Below are positions 7,534-12,226 of a stretch of 12,226 nucleotides of DNA, piece after piece; position 1 is the stretch's first letter, and every line of letters starts with the position of its first letter. Below the pieces are notes generated by a model. The model saw nothing but the letters and a program-made list of their open reading frames with translations. It ran no database searches and was not told where the DNA came from. Both the position numbers and the translations under genes were made by a program. Source of the stretch: an uncultured Prevotella sp. (lineage in GTDB: Bacteria; Bacteroidota; Bacteroidia; Bacteroidales; Bacteroidaceae); assembly GCA_938023885.1 (NCBI GenBank), contig CALJCU010000017.1, positions 1-12,226 on the forward strand. The letters run 5' to 3'.

Positions 7534-7587
7534 GACAACAACTTTAGTAGTTAGTTATCAGCAGATGCTCCGCTTTCTCTTGTTGTC
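7534..7587. repeat. 8-bp inverted repeat in the gap between hydrolase and nuoA
   Basis: GACAACAA at 7534-7541 and its exact complement TTGTTGTC at 7580-7587 are separated by 38 bases. On the minus strand the second arm is followed by GCGCTTTTGTATTTTG, which is moderately U-rich. It could serve as a loose terminator for the hydrolase transcript, but one arm lies inside the nuclease remnant and the loop is long, so chance is a fair alternative. Confidence 0.22.
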
Positions 7588-7680
7588 AAGATCCCCACCT
7601 ATTTTCAGTTCAATAAGGTAGTGCATACCAGTTTCTTCGTCAACAAGATAATAATCGCTTTCATGACAAAAGTTTTCGAC
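7544..7680 (-). pseudogene. Remnant of a PD-(D/E)xK nuclease, probably a type II restriction endonuclease
   Basis: Directly after a TAG at 7683-7681, a 40-codon open run (7680-7561, TGA at 7560-7558) reads VENFCHESDYYLVDEETG and then MHYLIELKIGGDLDNK. The core ELK, with aspartates ahead of it, fits the metal-binding E-x-K of PD-(D/E)xK nucleases. GGDLDNK is reminiscent of TdeIII-like type II restriction enzymes, in which a segment like EKEALL follows. Exactly such a segment, EKAEHLLITNY, appears in the -1 frame starting at 7579, so a frameshift appears to break the gene there before a stop at 7546-7544. No start codon, N-terminal half or partner methyltransferase is present. The piece is squeezed between the hydrolase stop and the nuo promoter. 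The family assignment is from memory of motifs and is moderately sure; that it is a non-functional scrap is surer. Confidence 0.5.
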
Positions 7681-7713
7681 CTACAAAACAGCGTAAAGGA
7701 CACACCGCCTCTG

Positions 7714-10179
7714 TTAAAAGACCTCAATTACATACACTTTCTTCAACCCCTTTGCTTTGTCTCTCACAATAAGACGGATAACGCCTGCATTCTCTCCTGC
7801 CTTCACAGTGACAACGAGCCTGCCGTTGAAGAGTCTCATCGTGGGCTTCGTGAACGGCTCCAGGGACGTGGCGTCACCATTGCAGACAGCCTGGAACGAC
7901 CCTGCCCCACTGACCTCCACATCGATGCGGTCGTCAGCCTGTGGCAGTTCGGTGCCATTCCTGTCGACGAGCGACACCGTGACATAAGCGAGGTCATCAA
8001 CACCCTTGACCAACGATGTACGGTCAGCCTCCAACTTCAAAGCCTTTGCCTCGCCCGCTGTCCGCACGGATGTATCCGCTGCTGCGTTGCCTTGTGCGTC
8101 ATAAGCCACAACCTTCAACTCTCCCCGCTCATATTTCACATTAGGCCACATCAGACGGTAGCGCGTTGCATAGCACTGCGCCTCGTCCGGCTTCGTAGGA
8201 TCCTTCCACGACTCCTGAGCCGGGTGCGGCTCCAACCGCACCGTCGTGTCTTTCTTTACTCTGCCCTGCGATCTGCCGTTGACAAAGAGCTCAGCCTCAG
8301 GATAATCGGTATAGACGAAGACAGGTGTCACCTTTCCCTCACGTCCAGGCCATGTCCAGTGAGGCAAGATATGAAGTGTATGGGCTTTCTTATTCCACAC
8401 CGAGCGGTAGAGATAATAACGGTTCTTGGGTATTCCCGCAAGGTCCATGATGCCGAAGTAACTGCTCCGGCTCGGCCAGTACTCGTCGTATGGCGTGGGC
8501 TCACCGAGGTAGTCGTAACCGGTCCAGACGAACTGCCCGATGGTATAAGGCTTGTCCTCCATCGCCATGAAATCCTGCTCGGGGAGGTTGCTCCAGGCAC
8601 ACCACTCCACATCATAAGCGGAACACTGCCCGTCCTTGTCGGCGGTAGGAGTCACTCCCCAAACAACAGGGAATTTATACACGCCACGGCTGCTTACCGT
8701 GGAGGCCGTCTCTGATCCAAGGAGGAATCCCTGTGGCAGACGCTTAATATCGTTGTCATACCGATAGACACGGTAGTTGTAGCCCGGCACATCCATCACC
8801 TGGGCAAAACCCGACTTGATAGCTTCATCTGCCCTGTCCATACCCTGTGTCACGGGGCGTGTGGGGTCGAGCCGATGGCAGAGGTTCTGCAGGTGCTCGG
8901 CTATCACCCTGCCCTCATAGCTCCATTGCTCAGGAATCTCGTTACCGATGCTCCACATCACGATAGAGGGATGGTTGCGGTTCGCCTCCACCAGAGCAGT
9001 AATGTCCCTGTCGCTCCATTCCCTGAAGAAACGGGCGTAACCATTCTTACACTTGGGATAGACCCACATGTCGAAGCTCTCCGCCATGACCATCATGCCG
9101 AGGGAGTCGCACACATCCATCTGCATCTGTGAGGGAAGATTATGAGAGGTTCGGATGGCATCGCAGCCCATATCCTTCAGCTGTTTAATCTGACGGATAA
9201 TCGCCGCCTTGTTGACAGCTGCGCCGAGCGGTCCGAGGTCGTGATGGAGGCACACGCCCTGAATCTTACGGCTTACACCATTGAGTTGGAAGCCATGGAT
9301 GGAGTCAACCTTGATCGTCCGGATACCGAAGCGTAGGGAGAGATTGTCCAGTTCCTTTCTGTCATTATCCATCAAGGTAAGTTTCAGTGTATAGAGATTA
9401 GGGGTCTCGGGACTCCACAGTTTCGGGTTGACAACGGGAAAGCCACCGTTGAAAGTCTTTCCTTGCATCTGCGAAGTACCTAAGTTTTTCTCTTCACCGG
9501 TCGCATTATCAACAAGCGACATCTTCATTGACCCACGGAAATTCTCCGACGCTCCCTCAAGGGTAGACCGAAGGGACATTACTGTCTTATTACGATGGTT
9601 ACGCAGCGTCTTAATGACGGTCTTCCACGAATCGAGATGGATCTTGCTTGTCGTGACCAGTGTTACGGGCCGGTAGAGTCCGGCACCGGGATACCAGCGA
9701 CTGCTCTCCTCTCTGTTGTGAAGCGACACGGTGATATGGTTTTCGCCCTTAATAATATAAGGTGTAATATCAACTTTGAAAGGAGTATAGCCATAAGCCC
9801 AATAGCCCGCACGCTGGCCATTGACATAAACCACAGGCTCTGACATTGCTCCGTCAAAGTCCAGTTCTACATGCCTGTCCTCTACATTATCAATATGTAT
9901 AGATGTGGCATAATAGCCCCTCCCTATCCATGGCAGTGCCCCGGAGCGTCCGCTCTTCTCGGTCTTCTCTTTCTCACCATTCTGCGTGATAGCGACTGCC
10001 TGCAGGTCCCATTTCTTGTCGAACGCCCCACTGATGGCCCAGTCGTGCGGCACCGTTACCGGCTGCCAGTGGACACTGTCGCGGGAGAACAGCCAGTGCT
10101 TGAGGTTGACGACAGATCTCTCCCCTGCTGAGACAAACAGCGGAAATAGTATGAGTAAGAGAAAACGAAATTTACGCAT
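7714..10179 (-). CDS. Secreted glycoside hydrolase family 2, beta-galactosidase type
   Basis: This 821-residue retaining exo-glycosidase probably acts in the periplasm, most likely on terminal beta-galactosides. The start is set at the ATG at 10179, giving MRKFRFLLLILFPLFVSAGE, a signal peptide likely cut after VSA. No cysteine follows, so it is not a lipoprotein. The open frame up to 10311 crosses the promoter and is rejected. Domains in order are: jelly-roll sugar-binding domain (about 24-180), Ig-like domain (about 182-288), TIM barrel (about 290-600), DUF4982-like domain (about 612-700) and a C-terminal Ig-like domain (about 712-818). The acid/base is E414 in SIGNEIPEQ and the nucleophile is probably E490 in LGSETAS. 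LPWIGRGYY and GVCLHHDLG are typical of Bacteroidetes GH2 enzymes. RTSHNLPS differs from the usual HNPP. It has no PUL partners nearby. A related activity such as beta-glucuronidase is possible. Confidence 0.9.
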   Translation of the reverse strand: MRKFRFLLLILFPLFVSAGERSVVNLKHWLFSRDSVHWQPVTVPHDWAISGAFDKKWDLQAVAITQNGEKEKTEKSGRSGALPWIGRGYYATSIHIDNVEDRHVELDFDGAMSEPVVYVNGQRAGYWAYGYTPFKVDITPYIIKGENHITVSLHNREESSRWYPGAGLYRPVTLVTTSKIHLDSWKTVIKTLRNHRNKTVMSLRSTLEGASENFRGSMKMSLVDNATGEEKNLGTSQMQGKTFNGGFPVVNPKLWSPETPNLYTLKLTLMDNDRKELDNLSLRFGIRTIKVDSIHGFQLNGVSRKIQGVCLHHDLGPLGAAVNKAAIIRQIKQLKDMGCDAIRTSHNLPSQMQMDVCDSLGMMVMAESFDMWVYPKCKNGYARFFREWSDRDITALVEANRNHPSIVMWSIGNEIPEQWSYEGRVIAEHLQNLCHRLDPTRPVTQGMDRADEAIKSGFAQVMDVPGYNYRVYRYDNDIKRLPQGFLLGSETASTVSSRGVYKFPVVWGVTPTADKDGQCSAYDVEWCAWSNLPEQDFMAMEDKPYTIGQFVWTGYDYLGEPTPYDEYWPSRSSYFGIMDLAGIPKNRYYLYRSVWNKKAHTLHILPHWTWPGREGKVTPVFVYTDYPEAELFVNGRSQGRVKKDTTVRLEPHPAQESWKDPTKPDEAQCYATRYRLMWPNVKYERGELKVVAYDAQGNAAADTSVRTAGEAKALKLEADRTSLVKGVDDLAYVTVSLVDRNGTELPQADDRIDVEVSGAGSFQAVCNGDATSLEPFTKPTMRLFNGRLVVTVKAGENAGVIRLIVRDKAKGLKKVYVIEVF

Positions 10180-10257
10180 AATGGGTTTACAAGATATACT
10201 GTTAACAAAAGAATTGAAAAGAAGCACATTTATGATGTATCTCCTTGTTTCCGACTG

Positions 10258-10288
10258 CAAAAATAATGGAAATAAATGAATTTTCAAA
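10258..10288 (-). promoter_or_regulatory. Promoter of the GH2 hydrolase gene
   Basis: On the minus strand TTTG (10288-10285) is followed after 19 bases by TATTTTTG (10265-10258), a full match to the Bacteroidetes -33/-7 pattern. Transcription would begin near 10253, giving a leader of about 73 bases to the ATG at 10179. This supports the choice of that start codon over the longer frame. Confidence 0.7.
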
Positions 10289-10297
10289 GAATTTTCA
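10278..10297. repeat. Direct repeat with 11-base period over the hydrolase -33 element
   Basis: GAATTTTCA occurs at 10278-10286 and again at 10289-10297, separated by AA, giving an 11-base period or about one helical turn. The first copy overlaps the -33 element of the hydrolase promoter. The arrangement could be an operator for a regulator binding one face of the DNA, but the sequence is A/T-rich and chance is possible. Confidence 0.35.
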
Positions 10298-10315
10298 TTT
10301 TTCTTCGTCAATTAT

Positions 10316-10346
10316 TTTGTTGTTTCGCAAAAAGGCCGTATCTTTG
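10316..10346 (+). promoter_or_regulatory. Plus-strand promoter divergent from the hydrolase promoter
   Basis: TTTG (10316-10319) is followed after 19 bases by TATCTTTG (10339-10346), a full match to the Bacteroidetes -33/-7 pattern on the plus strand. It lies back to back with the hydrolase promoter, with 27 bases between the two -33 elements. It would start a transcript near 10351 running toward the hairpin at 10642. It is the only well-formed plus-strand promoter noted in the window. Confidence 0.6.
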
Positions 10347-10380
10347 CTAGCGTTATCCTGAAAACAATCTTTTTACCTTG

Positions 10381-10536
10381 ATGGAACTGATACCTATTGA
10401 AGATTTGGAGCGGTGGCCTGTGAAGGTAATCGCTTTTTTTATGCCCTTTAAATTTTGCATCCATATCAATTCAAAGCCATTGGCTGATGAACGACAGACT
10501 ATCAGCATCGGATATTATCTGTCCCTACGGCAATAG
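10381..10536 (+). CDS. Unrecognised small ORF, 51 residues
   Basis: I do not recognise this product. It runs from an ATG about 30 bases downstream of a predicted plus-strand start site to a TAG at 10534-10536. The peptide starts MELIPIEDLERWPVKVIAFF. It has an acidic first half, a short hydrophobic stretch (VIAFFMPFKF, about 16-25) and a more polar end containing a single cysteine at C26. There is no Shine-Dalgarno sequence, which is normal here. A run of seven T (10434-10440) lies within it. The +1 frame is open from 10430 to a TGA at 10637-10639, so a slip at the T-run would give a product of about 86 residues. It may instead be the broken 5' end of a former gene, or the transcript may act as RNA. 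Confidence 0.35.
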   Translation: MELIPIEDLERWPVKVIAFFMPFKFCIHINSKPLADERQTISIGYYLSLRQ

Positions 10537-10548
10537 CAGTAAAGCATC

Positions 10549-10622
10549 GCAGTCTGATTTCGATTGGCGTCGCAATTCAATTTCAATGAAAACGCAGATC
10601 GATTTCAATGAAAATGCAGATC
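10549..10622 (+). repeat. Degenerate tandem repeat, 22-base unit, three copies plus a partial
   Basis: Units begin with GCA at 10549 (23 bases, most divergent), 10572 (22), 10594 (22) and 10616 (7-base partial, GCAGATC). The best pair is a 21-base stretch at 10580-10600 and 10602-10622, reading ATTTCAATGAAAAxGCAGAT-C with a single C/T difference. The period is not a multiple of three, so it does not keep a reading frame. There are no unique spacers, so it is not a CRISPR array. It lies between the small ORF and the terminator hairpin. Confidence 0.65.
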
Positions 10623-10641
10623 AAAAACATATCAAATGACG

Positions 10642-10675
10642 AAAGCCTTTCCCCATAGGAATGAGGAAAGGCTTT
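10642..10675. terminator. Bidirectional hairpin terminator between ilvC and the plus-strand unit
   Basis: AAAGCCTTTCC (10642-10652) and its exact complement GGAAAGGCTTT (10665-10675) form a perfect 11-bp stem with a 12-base loop. On the plus strand it runs into TTTATTAT and on the minus strand into TTTCGTCATTTG, so neither side has a strong U-tract. It lies 41 bases beyond the ilvC stop at 10717, the right place to end the ilvC transcript, and would also end a plus-strand transcript from the promoter at 10316-10346. Confidence 0.8.
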
Positions 10676-10716
10676 ATTATAGAAAGAATGAATGTTATTC
10701 TTCAGCAAAAGAACGA

Positions 10717-11760
10717 TCAGTTGTTTTCAGGACGGAGCTTACGAACTGTCTCCCCAGCGCGCCACATCTCCATGTCGTGCATAGCCTTCAGCTCTGCATT
10801 CAGCTTCTCACGGTAGTCAGGCTGAGAGTTCTTGTCGATAGAGATCTGAGCCTCGTTGCCGCTCTCCACGGAAGCATACAGCCACTCCATGACAGGCAGG
10901 CAGGCAGCCTTGAAGCGGGGACGCCAGTCAAGAGCACCACGCTGAGCTGTTGTAGAGCAGTTAGCATACATCCAGTCCATACCCTTCTCACCGAACAGCG
11001 GGCAAAGGCTCTGTGTGAACTCCTCAACAGTCTCGTTGAAGGCCTCCGAAGGAGAGTGTCCATGCTCACGCAGTACCTGATACTGAGCTTCAAACAGACC
11101 CTCGATAGCACCCATCAAAGAGCCACGCTCACCTGTCAGGTCAGAAGTAGCCTCCTTGTTGAACGTTGTCCCGAACAGATAGCCCGAACCGATACCTACG
11201 CCCATAGCGAGGGTCTTGTCCTTAGCGTGACCGGAAGCGTCCTGGTATACAGCATAGCTGGAGTTGATGCCGCGGCCCTCCAGGAACAGCGTACGCAGAG
11301 ACGTACCGGAACCCTTCGGGGCAACCATGACCACATCGATATCCTTGGGAGGAACGACACCCGTGCGGTTGCTCCAGTTAATAGCGAAACCGTGGCTGTA
11401 GTACAGCGTCTTACCCTTGGTGAGGAACGGCTTGATCTTCGGCCACTGAGCGATCTGACCTGCATCAGACAGCAGCATAGCGATGACAGTACCCTTCTCT
11501 GCAGCCTCCTCAATGGAGAATAGTGTCTTACCGGGAACCCAGCCATCAGCGACAGCCTTGTCATAGCTGCGGCCCTTGCGCTGACCTACGATTACATTGA
11601 AACCATTATCGCGGAGATTACCTGCCTGGCCAGGACCCTGAATACCATAGCCAATAACTGCAATCGTCTCATTCTTCAGTACTTCACGTGCTTTCTCTAA
11701 TGTGAACTCCTCTCTTGTGACGATGTTCTCTTCAACGCCACCAAAATTCATTTTTGGCAT
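10717..11760 (-). CDS. ilvC: Ketol-acid reductoisomerase
   Basis: IlvC converts acetolactate and acetohydroxybutyrate to the dihydroxy acids of valine, isoleucine and leucine synthesis, using a nicotinamide cofactor and Mg2+. The 347-residue cytoplasmic protein has an N-terminal Rossmann domain with VIGYGIQGPGQAG (35-47) and the cofactor loop VGQRKGRSYDKA (58-69). Arg61 and Ser65 in that loop suggest NADPH. H123 in YSHGF matches the conserved active-site histidine. The knotted helical domain supplies the metal ligands D207 and E211 (DLTGER) and glutamates in NETVEEF (242-248). CST around 268-270 contacts substrate. The start at 11760 (MPKMNFGG) is preferred; an ATG three codons later at 11751 is possible. 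It has its own promoter and a leader of about 70 bases, and ends at a strong hairpin. Confidence 0.97.
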   Translation of the reverse strand: MPKMNFGGVEENIVTREEFTLEKAREVLKNETIAVIGYGIQGPGQAGNLRDNGFNVIVGQRKGRSYDKAVADGWVPGKTLFSIEEAAEKGTVIAMLLSDAGQIAQWPKIKPFLTKGKTLYYSHGFAINWSNRTGVVPPKDIDVVMVAPKGSGTSLRTLFLEGRGINSSYAVYQDASGHAKDKTLAMGVGIGSGYLFGTTFNKEATSDLTGERGSLMGAIEGLFEAQYQVLREHGHSPSEAFNETVEEFTQSLCPLFGEKGMDWMYANCSTTAQRGALDWRPRFKAACLPVMEWLYASVESGNEAQISIDKNSQPDYREKLNAELKAMHDMEMWRAGETVRKLRPENN

Positions 11761-11835
11761 AATTAAAAATACTTTAGTAAAACGTGTAAAAATCTATTTC
11801 GTGTTATAATCTCTGAGGTGGTTCTTTATTGAGTG

Positions 11836-11867
11836 CAAAGGTAACGGTTTTATAAGCAACAGCCAAA
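11836..11867 (-). promoter_or_regulatory. Promoter of ilvC
   Basis: TTTG (11867-11864) is followed after 20 bases by TACCTTTG (11843-11836) on the minus strand, matching the Bacteroidetes promoter pattern. It starts 9 bases after the stop of the upstream thioesterase gene, so ilvC can be transcribed on its own as well as by read-through. The predicted leader of about 70 bases shows no clear leader peptide or attenuator. Confidence 0.68.
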
Positions 11868-11875
11868 TATTTCTT

Positions 11876-12226
11876 TCAATCTTTTACAAATTTAACCTTG
11901 CACCTTACGATTTCCACATCTCTGTCCATTCTTTCCGGTGATTCTTTCGTCATTCTGACAACATATTCGTCTTTCTCATCTGTGCTGACAGTCTGTTTCT
12001 TATAGAGGCAGAGCGTGTCACCGGCATGTGACTCAGCGACATAGGCGATATCTATACGCCTCAGGCGATGGGTCCTATAATAGTCGAGACTGAAAAGGTC
12101 GAATACATGGTCGATATATTTAACGGAGTTGACATGTCCGTTGATGTCCACATCATTATATTGTGCTATGACCTTACGAGCCAATGTCAGGTCATGACCG
12201 AGGACGACCCTTGACGGCGGAACGAT
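11876..12226 (-). CDS. Acyl-ACP thioesterase, C-terminal part (5' end beyond window)
   Basis: The frame is open from the right edge to the TAA at 11876, giving the last 116 residues. An in-frame TTG at 12184 could be misread as a start, but coding continues above it (RVVLGHDLTLARKVIA), so the gene is cut by the window. The signature YNDVDINGHVNSVKYIDHVF matches the second hotdog domain of FatA/FatB-type acyl-ACP thioesterases, with the conserved D, N and H of the D-x-N-x-H-V-N motif. IDIAYVAESHAGDTLCLYKK fits the following strands. Such enzymes release free fatty acids from acyl carrier protein in the cytoplasm. Its place next to ilvC resembles Bacteroides ilv clusters, in which a thioesterase gene sits among the branched-chain amino acid genes. 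Confidence 0.88.
   Translation of the reverse strand: MVPPSRVVLGHDLTLARKVIAQYNDVDINGHVNSVKYIDHVFDLFSLDYYRTHRLRRIDIAYVAESHAGDTLCLYKKQTVSTDEKDEYVVRMTKESPERMDRDVEIVRCKVKFVKD

Noticed and set aside
7687..7715. Terminator directly at the hydrolase stop (AACAG / CTGTT arms, then TTGT on the minus strand)
   Set aside because: Only 5 bp of stem with a 19-base loop, overlapping the stop codon; too weak to call.
7621..8715. Plus-strand open frame of 364 codons opposite the GH2 gene
   Set aside because: It is antisense to the conserved C-terminal half of the hydrolase, shows no family features, and begins in the nuclease-remnant region. It is a shadow of the minus-strand codon pattern.
10180..10311. 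N-terminal extension of the GH2 protein up to an upstream ATG
   Set aside because: It would cover the predicted promoter and place 44 residues before a clear signal peptide; the ATG at 10179 fits better.
10549..10622. CRISPR array
   Set aside because: The 22-base units abut each other with no unique spacers, and no cas gene is nearby.
11761..11835. Attenuator or leader peptide upstream of ilvC
   Set aside because: The A/T-rich leader has no stable hairpin pair and no short ORF rich in branched-chain codons that I could find.

Overview
The window looks like chromosomal DNA of a Bacteroidales bacterium, most likely Prevotella or a close relative. Three things suggest this. The respiratory operon is a nuoA-B-CD-H-I-J-K-L-M type with fused nuoCD and no nuoEFG. 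Promoters fit the Bacteroidetes sigma pattern (TTTG, 19-20 bases, TAnnTTTG). Most genes lack a Shine-Dalgarno sequence. The species call is an inference. All recognised genes lie on the minus strand, so transcription runs from high to low coordinates.

Positions 1-7368 hold the proximal part of the complex I operon: nuoA, nuoB, nuoCD, nuoH, nuoI, nuoJ, nuoK, nuoL and the first 20 codons of nuoM, which continues past the left edge. The genes are packed with gaps of 6-37 bases or short overlaps. Together they encode the quinone-reducing and proton-pumping modules. The NADH-oxidising module (NuoE, NuoF, NuoG) is absent between nuoCD and nuoH. A promoter -7 box and a leader hairpin with a U8 tract precede nuoA. 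Between nuoA and the next gene upstream (7449-7713) lies a frameshifted scrap that reads like the catalytic core of a type II restriction endonuclease.

Positions 7714-10179 hold a secreted glycoside hydrolase family 2 beta-galactosidase-type enzyme with its own canonical promoter. It stands alone, with no SusC/SusD pair or regulator in view. Positions 10180-10716 hold no recognised gene but are structured. There is a back-to-back promoter pair, an 11-base-period direct repeat at the hydrolase promoter, an unrecognised plus-strand small ORF, a degenerate 22-base tandem repeat, and a perfect 11-bp hairpin terminator. This plus-strand unit is the best candidate in the window for something undescribed.

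Positions 10717-12226 hold ilvC (ketol-acid reductoisomerase, branched-chain amino acid synthesis) with its own promoter, preceded by the 3' end of an acyl-ACP thioesterase gene. That pairing is typical of Bacteroidales ilv clusters, so the ilvD/ilvB/ilvN genes probably lie beyond the right edge.
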